From Zeus faber (taxonomy: Eukaryota; Chordata; Actinopteri; Zeiformes; Zeidae), in assembly GCA_960531495.1 (NCBI GenBank), contig OY482850.1, forward strand, positions 2,857,584 to 2,921,583: a DNA stretch of 64,000 nucleotides, read 5' to 3'. The notes below the pieces were generated by a model. That model made no database searches. It was not told the origin of the DNA and saw only the letters and a program-made list of their open reading frames with translations. Of this stretch, positions 44,241-56,242 are shown piece by piece; position 1 is the stretch's first letter; each line of letters begins with the position of its first letter. The position numbers and the translations under genes are program-made.

Positions 44241-45800
44241 TCATGTGGATCCCCATCGTCAGCAGTGGGGAGAAGAGTGGCTGGATTAAAAACGGTGCAT
44301 CGTTTCAAGGTGACATGGGGAAGCGAGAGCAGCACATGTTGATGATGGACAGATGCTGCTGGAGAGAAATGAGCCATTTTGCTTTGTAGCAAGATAGAGG
44401 CTACAGCATGTGGTACCAAAACAGTAAGTAAACGGTAGGCCACAAGAGAGGCAGATGCAGCCACTGCTATAGATGCAGCACTTACCACCCGCATACAAGC
44501 AAGTTTCTGAGAATAATATGCAACAGGACATAATTTATCTCCATGGGATTGGGAATGCTGTATTGTTCCATGGGAACAATACAGCAGACATAAAACCATC
44601 CTTCTTATCCACTGTCAGAGTGAAAGGCCGTGTCATATCTGGTAAGCCCAAACATGGGGCAGATGTAAGAGCTTGTTTAAGAGCAACAGAGCTTTCCTCC
44701 ACCTCAGGGCTCCAATCAACATGATCCGACAATGACAACCCCTTCCTATGTGCCATTGTTAACAATGGTTGGGCAAGTATTGCATAATCCACAATCCAAG
44801 AGCGACAATAACCACAGCAACCTAAAAAAGACATCACCTGCCTTTTAGTCTTTGGTTTGGGTATTTTAAAAATGGCGGCAACTCTCGAGTTGCCTAGGGT
44901 GCGACCCTGCGATGAAATGTCATGACCAAGATAATGAACGTTCTCTTGTGCTAGTTGTAGTTTTGTTTTAGAAACCTTGTGACCATTTTTGGCCAAATAG
45001 TTTAGGAGGGCCCGCATATCTGTGATACATGATTCTTCATCCGACAAGCAGATCAGTAAATCATCTACATATTGGATCAATGTGCTGCCATTCGGAAATT
45101 CAAAACCAGCTAAATTCTCACCAAATGCAGTTGCAACACTGCTGGGGACTCTGCATATCCTTGTGGCATGCGAGTGCCTGTGTGACGTTCTCCTTGAAAA
45201 GTGAAGGCGAACCAAAATTGTTAGTTGTCGTCTACTGTGATGCTAAAGAAAGCATTTGCAAGGTCAATAACAGTGAAAAAAATTGATGTACCCAGGACTT
45301 GAGACAAAATCGTAGTGGGATTAGGAACAACAGGTGCTCTGTGGTGAACAGCGTCATTTACAGCGTGCAAATCCCGAACAAGACGCCACGAGACTCCATC
45401 TGCCTTCTTAACAGGCAGTATTGGCGTGTTGCATGGAGATGAGGGACACGGTACAACAATGCTTGCTTCTAAGAGTGATTCAAACACTGGTGTTAAACCT
45501 AACACGGCGTCTGGTCGCAATGGATATTGTGGTTTATGCGGTCGATAGGAGGATTTTGGTGTGACTACGAGGGGAGTTGCCCCCTTCATCAGTCCAACAA
45601 CATATTTGGTATTGGCCCAGAGTATCTCCGGCACCCACTCTAATGTGGGATGTTTCTCAGCATTAAAGTTAGAAAAATCCCTGTTGTGTTTTCTTTTGTC
45701 ATAGCAACAGGGATGAGATGGATTGATTGTACACCTGTAAAGGTGGATTGATAAGGAAACCACCAAACACCACTTTTTGGGCTACATTGACTCCCGTCGG
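44241..45800 (-). pseudogene. ERV-D reverse transcriptase
   Basis: Fingers from 45766 downward (PHKPQYPLRPDAV, ILPVKKADGVSWRLVRDLHAVNDAV near 45400) and motif A in FFTVIDLANAFFSITV near 45245 (Asp present). A frame change near 45218 removes continuity. Then comes the palm with IQYVDDLLICLSDEE near 45080-45040 (YVDD at 45060-45071, both Asp kept). Thumb and connection follow (HYLGHDISSQGRTLG, RQVMSFLGCCGYCRSWI, LPDMTRPFTLTVDKKDGFM), then a further shift near 44570. It has nearly the full length of a retroviral RT, unlike the collapsed copies in ERV-1 and ERV-2. Confidence 0.85.
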
Positions 45801-45913
45801 GATGCACCTGCAAATCTGTAATGCTTGCACATTTTGCAACCCAAGGGCAAATTGATTGCCAAGATAAATTTGATAATTTTGCCAACGACACATGCGGAAA
45901 GGAACCATAAACA

Positions 45914-46640
45914 TCATACATCAACATCAACAGCATCCTGTGTAGGGGTCAAATGGGCCATTAACGCACAATATTGTGGTGAGCAGAGAATTTTTTTTCC
46001 TGTTAACAATTGACATGCATGACTTTCCCTAAACCATACCTTTTCAAATTCGTTATCTTTCCCTTTACTGTTAATCCTAACAGTACAATGCAGTTCTGAG
46101 GGATCCGTAAAATCACCGTTGTGTTTCCACAATTCCTGAGCATTCCTTATTAATTCACCACTAATAGAACGTGGACCGCCTTGCTGTAAATCCCACGCAT
46201 AAGCATCAGCTAGTGTTCCGAGGTCGTGTTGGACCATTGAACATTCTGCATCCTTTCTAACACGCAAGATTTTAAACCCACTTTCTGTACACTCGATGAC
46301 GATGCCTAATAAACACATTAGTTCTCGGCCACAAAGGTGGACAGGGCAGCAGTTTGAGAGTATGAAACTGTGACGGAATGTCATAGTGTTAGCTTCATCT
46401 TCATTATCCATTACTTCCAAGGGTACAGTGAAACTTTCCATCAATCTCAGTCCTGCTGCTCCCATGACAGCCGTCGAGCGTCCCGATAATGGTGGATTTG
46501 ATTTGTTTTTTAGCGCATAACACCGAGTACCTTGCGAGTCAACGAGGAATGGTATTGGCTCACCATTTATCTGGAGGACGATGGTCGGTCGTTCATCGGC
46601 TGGGGACGGAAGCTGAGAGAAAACGTGGAGGAGTAATGTA
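45914..46640 (-). pseudogene. ERV-D protease region
   Basis: Around 46555-46520 the minus strand reads IPFLVDSQGTRCYAL, in the position of the retroviral aspartic protease active site. A normal site is D-T/S-G; here the sequence is DSQG, so the catalytic triplet is altered by an insertion or substitution. The following 183-codon frame (46465-45914) continues as protease flap and C-terminus (GRELMCLLGIVIEC resembles the second conserved GRDLL block) and then as the linker toward RT. Confidence 0.65.
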
Positions 46641-46659
46641 AATCAAGATCAACTGAGGC

Positions 46660-48182
46660 ATCGGGAGTAGGAGCGTCTATGTCGGGGCTGGGGTCATTGT
46701 TCTTTTTCAACCCTGCCCCTTGACACCGTCATTGTTGATGGCGTCCTTGGTACCTGCCACACCCACCTTGTCCGTTCCCTTGTGGAAAACGAACAGACTC
46801 TTTGTCCTTGTTCCAGTTGCCATTCTCCTCTTGCTCGTCCCTGTTGAGTTTGTTCGGACAGGAAAGGGCATAATGTCCATGTTCGTTGCAGTACTAGCAC
46901 ATGAACGTACGGTCACTGACGTATCTGGGTCCTCCTCGGCCTGGCGCATTCTCTCGTCTGCCTGGTCTTCCTCGTCCAAGTTATCAGCAGCCATGACGCA
47001 GCGTACATGTTTTGTTGCTTTTTGTTTGTTATAGCGGGATATTACATGCTTAAATTCTGCAAGCCGAACATCCTCGTGCCCTATACATGTGGTGCAGGCC
47101 ATCTGTCTGATCTCTGGGAGAAGACCTTCTATAAGGGCATTCTTTAGTTGTTGCTCATATGGGCTATCAGCAGATCCGGGGTGGCACCTTAGACCACTAT
47201 GTTGATTGAAGACACGTACAAGGCGTTCTAAGAAGTCGTCCAGGTTTTCATCTTCTTTTTGTCTACAAGATTTTATCTTCCCACATCATGATGGAGGGGT
47301 GGGTTGCAATAATTTGTCCTAGTACCTGTTCAAGTTGTAGCATATATGGAGAGCCAATAGCGGTATCATAACCCACAGTGTCTTCCCATCCCGCATTTAC
47401 ATCTTGCCATCCTAATCCTAACGCTTTCATGACGATTTGTTGTAACTCATATGATGTCGGACGGTGCTGTTGTACTAACCGTCGGATGGCAGTTGTGTAT
47501 CCTTCTCCATTTCCAGCAACTCCAGGAAGATCTCCGATCACCAGGGCCATCTCTTGTACTTTCCATGGCCGATAGACTAGGACCGGATTGCCACCGGCCT
47601 GGGGATTAGGACATTCTACCATGGGGAGAACAAGCTCTGTCTTTTCCATCAGGCTAGAATGAACCACTGGGCAATGGAATATCGGTCCTAATTTGCTTCT
47701 GGTGCGGTGAGCAACAGGTGAGGAGTGTTCTTCGTCCTTCTCTCCATGTTCATTTTGGATGTCCTAGGGAGAAGATGGACAAGGACTTGGTGAAGACAGA
47801 ATAGATGAATTGGTCGAACAGCCTTCAGAGGAACAAGACTCAAGCACTGATGGATACAGAGATTCGTTCTCTTTAAGAAAGGTGGGGCTGTTGGATTTTG
47901 GGGCCCATCCTCCGGGACGTGTTGTAAAACCTGGGCTGGTATTGGAATTTGAGCCTCTGGTCTTAAATAGGGTGGTGGGTGATCCAAGAGTGGATCAATC
48001 CCATGTGGCCCCAGAACATTTATCATCTGATGAGTGGTATCACCTCATTTCTGTTTTGTCTCTCTATTTTGTGCTTATCCAAACCCATGCATCATATGCC
48101 TTCCAATCTACCTTTTTTTACTCTTTCCCTTTTCATAACATTCCAGAATCTCCCTCAATCGTCGGAGTTGAGCTTGTCTCAT
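46660..48182 (-). pseudogene. ERV-D gag, frameshifted
   Basis: Starts at an ATG (48182) reading MRQAQLRRLREILECYEKGK, then stops. A proline-rich linker follows at 48026-47688 (DPLLDHPPPYLRPEA, with a PPPY late-domain motif). The capsid is in 47667-47263 (WKVQEMALVIGDLP, RRLVQQHRPTSYELQQIVMKALG) and onward to 47102. The nucleocapsid knuckle near 46900-46865 fits CX2CX4HX4C (C, YC, NEHGHYALSC), but one of the two residues between the first cysteines is a TAG stop. The order matrix, PPPY, capsid, knuckle is that of gammaretrovirus-like Gag. Confidence 0.78.
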
Positions 48183-48313
48183 TGTGGTTTTTCACAGCCA
48201 AGTAGCTAGCATACCTTACTGAAAATTCACTCCGAACTCATTGCATTCATACGTGTTCCAGAGTGATCCATCGGTTAGGCGTTCAAATGGTCCAGACACC
48301 GATTGGATCACAA
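48183..48313 (-). other. ERV-D leader, gag-proximal part
   Basis: The part of the ERV-D leader between the LINE insertion point and the gag start. It ends at the 28-bp target duplication that flanks the LINE. Confidence 0.6.
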
Positions 48314-48341
48314 AGGATTCTTCATAGGACTAGTTGTTAAA
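48314..48341. repeat. 28-bp target duplication of the R2-type LINE, left copy
   Basis: AGGATTCTTCATAGGACTAG plus 8 further bases (to TTGTTAAA) is repeated exactly at 56251-56278. The two copies bracket the LINE and mark one original site in the ERV-D leader. Confidence 0.92.
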
Positions 48342-48559
48342 ATCCCTAAATTTTCAGTACAACAACTGAGATGGTTGAAAATGTCATCTTGGGTGGGGTG
48401 AGTTTTGCACAGATCAGGGGCCACCAATGCGACACATCTTCAGCTGTGTGCCCCAGCTTCATTAGGTGTTTCGGCCATTCATCACAAGACACCCTCTGCC
48501 GAGGTTGGCCCACCACAGGTTGATCAGACCTGAGTGTGTGTCGCACGATGCACCAACAT

Positions 48560-49586
48560 GATTATTTGGCAGCCCATGTTGCGTCCCTCCATTTCAGCCA
48601 GTGACTGCTCCGCTCGGCTCCAGTGGCAAGTTCTTTGACTGCCTTCCTTTGGGCCTGCCCTTTGATCCCTACCTCCTTCAAGAGCCTTGTGGTGGACTTG
48701 GCTACAAAACCTCTGCAGCCCAACTCCACTGGCCGCACCTTCACGTTCCAGCCCCGCCCCTCTGCCTCTTAAGTTCAAATGCCTCATCGATAGCCTCCTC
48801 CCATGGGACAGTCAGCTCAACGATAAAGACTCGCCGGCAGGACTTGGATCAGAGCACAAGATCTGGGCACAGGTTGGTAACTGCAATTTCGGGTGGGAAC
48901 GTAAGCCTCTGCCTGAGGTCTACCTGCATTTCCCAATCCCGGGCTGTGTTCAGTGGGCCAGAGTCTGGGTGTGATGGTTTCTCCCCTTCCCGCATGAAGG
49001 TTGTTCTCCGTGGGAAGGTAGTCTGGGCATTTAGAGACATGGCATTGGTGGTTACCCTCTTGTTCTCGATTACGGCAGCCAAGCATTTCAGCACTTGGTT
49101 GTGGCGCCAGGTGTATCTTCTTTGCATTAAGCTGGTCTTGCAACCCACCAAGATGTGTTTGAGGGTTGCTGGGGCGGAACACTGGAGACAGGCTGGGTCC
49201 TCTCCATACCAGAGATGTAGGTTGGTTGGGAAGGGCAGGACATCATAAGTGGCTCTGACGATGAAACTTAGCCAATTCGACTCCATGCCCCACATCTCGC
49301 TCCATGTAATTTTCCTCCTCTCTACGCCATCCCACTTCATCCAGCGGCCTTGCTGGGCTTGAGAGACTGCCTTGGCACACCTGGCTGCTTCCTCCAGGTG
49401 GCGCACCTCCTCCACAACCATGTGCTGCCGTTCGATTGGAGTAGCCTTTTGCCAGGTGGGTGTTGTTGTTGCCAAGCCAAGGCCCCCTCTGCCATGTTGG
49501 ACATGCCCCACTACATCCCGGTGCCTGAGGGCCGTCTTTGCCGCCGCAACTGCTGCCGGCGTAGTGGAAAAAACCGCATCTAACAC
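48560..49586 (-). pseudogene. R2-type LINE ORF, C-terminal finger and restriction-like endonuclease
   Basis: This continues the ORF broken by the inserted LINE. The frame 49586-48849 has TALRHRDVVGHVQHGRGGLG, a tryptophan-rich linker, and a CCHC finger (CLQC...H...C with spacing CX2CX7HX4C) near 49175. It ends in NLCPDLVL near 48860, the PD of the PD-(D/E)XK nuclease. A frame change follows and VELTVPWEEAIDEAFELKRQ at about 48823-48765 supplies the E-x-T and Lys part. The remaining C-terminus runs to 48562 (VELGCRGFVAKSTTRLL). This type of nuclease makes the first nick in target-primed reverse transcription. Confidence 0.8.
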
Positions 49587-50080
49587 TTAAACTGAAGAAG
49601 AGAGGTTCGAGAGAGTCGAGGTCTGAAGATATAAGACAGCATTATCACTTGCAAGAAGTGACAACAGAATCTGAGTTGGTTTGGCAAAGAACTCCCGAGC
49701 CGCTCACGGACTCCTTCTTTTAACCTCTTTCTGTTGGTCCAGAATGTACATCTGTTTATTCTCAATAAGAATCCCTTCCTTACTCCTACACTGTCAATAG
49801 TGCAAAGAACCCATTTGTCTGCATTCTTTGACGTCAGTTACACTAGCAAACCTTCCCACGCTAATCCAGGCCATATTTTAGAGGGGATGTTTGCATTAAC
49901 AGACCTTCCCATGTCATATGGCCCACGGTCAACAAAGCACTTATTCCTGTCTGCTACTTTTGTTTAGACTGAAAACACCATGTCTTTGCTGACCCCTGTT
50001 TCACGCACACTTACTTAATTCATATAGCATATGGGCAAGATAATGAATGTTCTTTCTTATTTAATGGTAGAATATAATGA
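49587..50080. other. Unassigned 500 bp inside the LINE, possibly a solo LTR
   Basis: Interrupts the R2-type ORF just before the inserted CR1-type LINE. On the minus strand there is an AATAAA near 49757, and the composition resembles an LTR, but I found no clear TG/CA ends, duplication or second copy. Confidence 0.25.
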
Positions 50081-50389
50081 ACATATTCGAGGCGATAGTG
50101 GCGCCGCCCCTAGCGGTCGCCTGCGCCGGCGCTCCGGTTACTTTCTTACTCTTTAGTATTTTTTTCCTTTTTTTATCACAATGTTCGCCAGGAAAACAAC
50201 AACAATTAACTCATACGATGCACTCATGGATATAAAAATTTCCCTAAACGAACAACTTTGGGACTTTTTATCCGTGGAAGCAGAGTGGCCGGCGGAAATC
50301 CTACGCGGGAACACTTGCAACAGCAACAGAAATGGAGCCGCTGTTCCACGAGCGGGCCCACGGAGGAAGCACCGAGGTAAACGAGGCGG

Positions 50390-53119
50390 CATTCGGGTCA
50401 GAATGAGGACGCAACCTTACCGTCCACCTCTGCCAAGCATCCTTCTTGCCAACGTCCAGTCCCTGGAGAACAAGATGGATGAACTTCGAGCGAGGATTCA
50501 ATTCCAGCGAGACACGAAGAACTGTTGCGTCCTCTGCCTGACGGAAACATGGCTGACCCCCACTCCGCGGAACACGGAGAAGGCCTCGGCTGGACGTATG
50601 GCACATACGTCCAGCCGAGGCCTTCTCCGTGTTCCGCGGCGACAGAACGGCAGAGTCGGGGAAATCCAAAGGTGGAGGCGTCTGCCTAATGGTAAACAAC
50701 CGCTGGTGTAACGCCAACAACACCAAATTCCTCTCCCACTCCTGCTCGCCGAACCTGGAACAGCTGACCATACTATGCCGTCCATTTTTTCTCCCCCGGG
50801 AATTCAGCACGGTCATCATTACAGCCGTTTATATCCCACCGCAAGCGGACACCGACGCAGCTCTGTCGGTTCTGTACGGTGTGTTGTGTGGATTTCAGAA
50901 CAGACATCCCGACGCGGCTGTGGTGGTGACTGGGGACTTTAACAGGGCCAACCTTAAGAAAGTTCTGCCGAATTTCCACCAACACATCACGTGTGCCACC
51001 AGGGGAGACAGAACTCTGGACCATTGTTATACTCCTTACAAGAACGGATACAAGCCCGTCTCGCTCCCTGCTTTCGGGAAATCAGATCACGCCGCAATCT
51101 CGCTGCTTCCTGTTTACAGGCCTCTGATCGCACGGGATCTGGTGATGACGAGGGAAGTGAAGCGGTGGACGGACCAATCAGAGGCTGCGCTTCAGGACGC
51201 TCTGACTGACGTAGACTGGGACATGTTCCAAACAAGTTCAAGTGACGTCAGCGAGTTTACGGAGGCTGTAGTAAGTTTTGTGGCTACGCTAGCGGATGAA
51301 ATCGTTCCCACGGTGAAAGTTCGGATATTTCCAAACCAGAAACCATGGGTTGATAAATCCATCCGCTGCGCTCTGAATGCGCGCACGGCCGCTTACAACG
51401 ACGGACTTGTATCTGGTAATATGGACAATTACAAAGCAGCGTTGTACAATCTGCGGAGGGCGGTGAGGGACGCCAAACGGACGTACAGAGACACCGTGGA
51501 GCTGCAGATGGAGCGGGGGGACACAAGACGCTTGTGGGAGGGGCTGCGAACAATAACAAACTACAAGAGCAGCTCCTCCCCAGCCACGAGTGTGGACGCC
51601 TCCCTGGCCAACCAACTGAACTCCTTTTATGCGCGGTTCGAGTCTGGCATCAACACCGCTAGCTCGCCGGCTAATCGGAGTTACACCGCTGGGGATGAGC
51701 GCGCACTCTCAGTGTCCGTGCACGACGTCAGGAGGGCTTTGATGCGGGTGAACACCAGGAAAGCTGCGGGCCCAGATGGCATATCTGGGCGAGTACTGAA
51801 GACCTGTGCTAACCAGCTAGCTCCGGTGTTCACCTCAATATTCAACATCGCCCTGGCTGAATCAGTGGTCCCATCCTGCTTCAAGAGGTCCACCGTCGTT
51901 CCTGTCCCGAAGATCGCCTCTCCAACCTGCCTGAATGACTACCGTCCGGTGGCCCTCACCTCAGTGGTCATGAAGTGTTTCGAGAGGCTGATTAAGGATT
52001 ACATCTGCGCCTCCCTCCCCCGCACCTTGGACCCGTTGCAGTTCGCGTACCGGCAGAACAGATCCACGGATGACGCGGTCTCCCAGGTACTGCACACAAC
52101 GCTCACGTACCTGGATGGCCAGAAGGGGGCCTATGTGAGAATGCTGTTCATCAATTATAGTTCAGCTTTCAACACCATAGTCCCCACCAGACTGGCTGTC
52201 AAGCTGTTGGAGCTCGGATTGAATGGTCCGCTGTGCACCTGGATCCTGGACTTCCTCACAGGCCGCCCCCAGGTGGTCAAGGTGGGGAAGTACATGTCAA
52301 GCTCCCTCACCCTGAATACAGGATCCCCCCCAGGGCTGCGTCCTCAGCCCCCTACTGTACTCCCTGTACACACACGACTGTGTGGCCAGGTCCAGCTCCA
52401 ACACCATCATCAAGTTTGCTGACGACACCGTGGTCGTGGGCCTGATCACCGACTGCGATGAGAAGGCCTACCGCGAGGAGGTGGCTGACCTGTCACTCTG
52501 GTGCCAGGACAACAGCCTACACCTGAACGTCAGCAAAACCAAGGAGCTGATTGTGGACTTTAGGCGTGGATCACAATCGAGGACGCACGCGCCCTTGTGG
52601 ATTAATGGGACTTCTGTTGATAGGGTGAGCAGCTTCAGATATCTGGGAGTCCACATCACAGAGGACTTAACATGGACTGTTCACACAGACACTCTGGTGA
52701 GAAAGGCGATGCAGCGTCTCTACCACCTCAGGCAGCTGAGGAAATTCCGGGTCTCGGTGAGGATCGTCAAGTCCTTCTACTCTGGAGCAGTGGAGAGCAT
52801 CCTGACAGGCAACATCACTGCCTGGTTTGGGAACTGTACTGCCCAGGACAGGCGGGCCCTGCAGAGGGTGTTGCGTTCAGCTGAACGTACCACTGGAACT
52901 ACCCTCCCCCCCTTGCAGGAGCTATACACCAGGAGGTGTAGTAGCAGAGCCCGTAGGATCAGGAAGGATCCTCATCACCCCAACAACGGACTGTTTCAGC
53001 TGCTGCGGTCAGGCAAGCGCCTCCGCAGTCACACAGCGAGAACAGAGAGACTGAGACTGAGTTTTTTCCCGCACGCCATTAGAACTGTCAACGCTGACCT
53101 CACCAGGGGTCCTAACTGA
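50390..53119 (+). pseudogene. CR1-type LINE ORF2: endonuclease and reverse transcriptase
   Basis: The endonuclease begins ILLANVQSLENKMDEL near 50440 and CLTETWL near 50535, is interrupted by a fold-back at 50565-50639, and resumes with GGGVCLMVNNRW near 50675, VVVTGDFNRANL near 50930, TLDHCYTP near 51015 and GKSDHAAISL near 51080 (catalytic His). RT: KAAGPDGISGRVLK near 51765, NDYRPVALTSVVMK, FAYRQNRSTDDAV, motif A LFINYSSAFNTI (Asn at 52153-52155 where Asp is expected). An extra C in the run at 52325-52331 shifts the frame, and the ORF continues from about 52330 with IIKFADDTVVVGL (motif C, both Asp) to a stop at 53119. Only three lesions over 2.7 kb. Confidence 0.88.
50565..50639. repeat. 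Perfect 36-bp fold-back in the LINE endonuclease
   Basis: Left arm 50565-50600 (CCGCGGAACACGGAGAAGGC...) and right arm 50604-50639 are exact reverse complements around the spacer GCA. The right arm encodes the expected endonuclease residues (RPAEAFSVFRG); the left arm does not, so it is the copy. Confidence 0.95.
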
Positions 53120-53622
53120 GCCATACACTAGGCTCCACTACCTACTGTACTGTATGTAGCATACTGTACCGCATACTGTATCACTGTTCAGGGTTGTTCG
53201 TGATGCCGTTTTGCTGCGCTGTACTGTTGTATACTGTGCTGTATTATCCCAAACACTACTCCCTCTATTCACATTCACATGCCACTTTAATTCACATGCC
53301 ACTTTAAATGCACATATCTGTATATACATAGGCATATTCCTTCTATCTATTCCATTTTATTTCAATTCATTTTTATTGTATTTTATTCTATATATTTTTA
53401 TCTTATTCTATAAGTATTCCACTTACTGTATTACGTTTTAGGAGTCAGTTAGTCGGTCTATTAGGAAGGAATTTTCTACTTTTTATTTTATTTTCCATTT
53501 TTTCCTAGGACATATTGTGTGCTATCACCGGGTGCGTTGCATTACATTTCACTGCATATATGTATGGAAGTATGTATATGTATGTGACAAATAAAAAATC
53601 TTGAATCTTGAATCTTGAATCT
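53120..53622 (+). other. CR1-type LINE 3' UTR
   Basis: About 500 bp with ACTGTA-rich repeats near 53140-53240, AT-rich sequence, then the TGTGACAAATAAA motif and four TCTTGAA repeats that end the element. Confidence 0.8.
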
Positions 53623-53672
53623 TGGATATTTCTTTTAAATGTACTCGTAAATTTCTCCCATACCGATGGCTT

Positions 53673-56242
53673 CTATTTCCTCCCCATTGTTAGGGTTGGA
53701 GCAGCACCCGTGACAATTGGATCCCGGGATTCTGTGAGAGTCATCTCCAGCCTTGATTTGGCACATTTGTACTCCTCCACCAGGCTTGAGATTGGCAGGG
53801 AGAGGGTTCCGCTGCCATACAGGCCAATGCTGGTAAGGCATCTCGGCAGTCCAAGCCACTTCCTCACTTGTGCATTTACTAGCCTTTCTAGCCGATTGGC
53901 ATGGGATAGAGTGACCTCATAGATGCAAATTGGCCACATGAGACGGGGCAGCAGCCCAAACTGAAAGCACCACAGCTTCAGCTTCCCGGGGAGAGCAGTG
54001 TTGTTGATCTGCTTGAGGTCACTGATTGTATTCTGCCTGAGTTGTTCCACCTGCTTCGAGTCTTTGAGTTCTGCGCTATACCAGCGGCCAAGGCTTTTGA
54101 TAGGCTTCTCCAGAACTGTTGGTATTGGCTCGTTGTTGACATGGAACCTCTCATTGGCAAGCTGGCCTTTCACAATGAAGATACTGCGGGATTTGTTGGG
54201 TTTAATCTCCATTCGTGCCCATTTGATGTTTCCCTGGAGTTTATCCAGTAGGCGTTTGGTGCATGCGTTTGTTGTTGTTATTGTTGTTATGTCGTCCATG
54301 TACGCCCTGATTGGAGGAAGATGCAGCCCGCTCTTCAACCGTTCCCTCCAACCACCCATCGGGATGCTCGAATAAAAAGCTCCATTGCCATGGTAAACGC
54401 CAGTGGAGCGATGGTGCAGCCCGCAACTATGCCTATCTCGAGGTGCTGCCAGGCAGTTGTAATGGCCTGTGCTGTAACACAGAACTGGAGGTCTTGGAAG
54501 TAGGCTTTGACCAGCCTTGTGATACCTTCTGGGACTTGGAAGAAGTTGAACGCCGTCCACAAAATCTCACTGACCTGAAGGCATTGGCAAGATCTTCTCC
54601 TTCTTGGCTGTCTGTACCTGGTGCCAGATTACATTTGTGTGTTCCAGGCTTCCTGAGACTCCACTTATCCCTGCCCTCTGCACTGAGGTGTCGACAAAGT
54701 TGTTCTTCTGCAAGAATACTGAGAGCCTCTGGGCCACAACACTGAAAAATATCTTTCCTTCCACATTCAGGAGGCTGATCTGGCCGAACTGATTGATGGT
54801 TGAGGAATTCTTCTCTTTAGGAATCAGGATCCCTCCTGCCCGTCGCCATGCCTTTGGTATAATTCCTTTTTCCCATGCCACTTTCATGAGCTTCCAGAGG
54901 TACTTAAAGACGCCCAGCGTGTTCTTATAGAGCCTCTATGGAACGCCATTGGGCCCAGGGGCTGAGGCTGTTCTTGCCCGCTTTACTCTTCTCTCAACTT
55001 CGCTCCAAGTAGGGGGCCTTGCTTCCAGCTGGTGCTCAGGTGGTTGAATTGGTGGCATGTCATCCGGAATGCTGGCTGGCACATGCCTCTGGTTGTCGGA
55101 GAGGTCTTCCTCAGGTGCTCCTCTAGTTCCCTTTTGGGTACTTTGAGGGTCCCAGTTTTCTCCTTGAAAAAGAGGTCTTTGACAAACTTGTAGGGATCTC
55201 TGTAGAAGGCAGTCCTCGTTCGCTCTTTCTTCTTATGTTGCTTTCTCAAGCATTCTGCTCTTCGCAGTGTTGCAAGACGCTGCTTGATGTCGCCCTGTAG
55301 TGCATCAAGTTCTTTCATTTCCACTGCTGTGGCCTTCCTCCATTGTCTCCTCAGGTTCCTTCTTTCTTTCACAAGTCGCTCGATCTCTTGTTGTCTCCTG
55401 GACTTGAGATTTGCTGATGGATCTTACTGTGTCTGAAGGTTCGTAGTTTTCACCCCAAATCTCTCTGCTCCATAGCTGTAAATGTCTCTCCGATCTTATC
55501 CAGCTTTCTTTCCACGCACCCTTTTAGACATTCTAGAATATGGACGAGGTCTGTGTCTGTGCTTTCCCACTCCTTTTTCTGGCAGGATTTAGGCCACAAG
55601 ATTAGAGGCTTCCGTCCATTCATCTTCCTCTCTACTGCTGTCTGTGGCTGGGTGGACTCCGGACTCATGTCCCTTGGTGGATCTGTGCTTGGTTGAGCTT
55701 CGTCTGGGGTTCTGATACCCTGTGGACTGTGGTGAATATCCTGCCGCTGGGCTTCACTCGACTGATTTGCCCCACCTCTGAGGAAGTAGTGGTCAATGCG
55801 AGGCCCCTCACTAAGCTCTCTCAGGCACTTTTTCCTGCCCTGGTGGATCTTGAGACCCTTCTCTGATGTAACCTTTTTCCAGCCACAGATGCAGCTTTGT
55901 AGCTTGTGTCCCACCAGTGCTGGTACTCTGTCAACTACCGTGCTGAACATTTGATTCGTTGTCGTTTCTGTTCCAGGATCTGTTACCGTGTGGTCCGCCA
56001 ACGAGTCATCTTCCGCCCCCGCTCTCGCAGGTTCAAGGGGTGTTTTTCGTTTTGAACTTTTCGTAGCCAATGTTGGGTGGATCCAAGACACTGTGTGGTA
56101 AAGGGCTCCTGCTAACATGGGTAGCTAACCTATGCCAGCCCCGTTGGGGTCTGTTTCCTCCTGCCAGCAGTCTCTTCAGGCCGTCACCAGGTCTTTCCCG
56201 GGTTGTCAGCTGCCCTTTCGCAGCGGTCACTGGTTTTGACAC
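53673..56242 (-). pseudogene. R2-type LINE ORF, zinc finger and reverse transcriptase part
   Basis: The N-terminal frames (56242-56033, 56118-55450) contain CICGWKKVTSEKGLKIHQGRKKC-type spacing near 55890-55825 (two Cys, His, Cys; DNA-binding finger of this group). A basic region follows (55372-54983, KKKERTRTAFYRDPYKFVKDLF). RT starts near 54887 (IIPKAWRRAGGILIPKE), with the motif A area disrupted near 54560. The catalytic box AYMDDITTITTT lies at about 54305-54270 (YMDD at 54291-54302). Thumb follows (KLKLWCFQFGLLPRLMWP) and the frame ends at 53673 with ESRDPIVTGAAPTLTMGRK. At least four frameshifts. It would have nicked target DNA and copied its RNA onto the nick. Confidence 0.8.

Larger units (their letters stand above)
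50081..53622 (+). mobile_element. CR1-type LINE (Jockey group), near full length
   Basis: Starts with a GC-rich 5' part (about 50090-50140) and contains an APE-endonuclease/RT ORF (50390-53119). Its 3' UTR ends in TGTGACAAATAAAAAATCTTGAATCTTGAATC, the short-repeat tail of CR1/L2-type LINEs. No poly(A) and no clear target duplication, both usual for the clade. It lies inside the R2-type LINE in the opposite orientation and is the innermost layer of the nest. I cannot decide between CR1, Rex1 and L2 subclades by eye. Confidence 0.87.

Noticed and set aside
50565..50639. Terminal inverted repeats of a small DNA transposon
   Set aside because: No target duplication, a 3-bp interior, and one arm is native LINE coding sequence.
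53211..53441. 76-codon ORF after the LINE
   Set aside because: Lies in the LINE 3' UTR; hydrophobic by AT-rich composition only.
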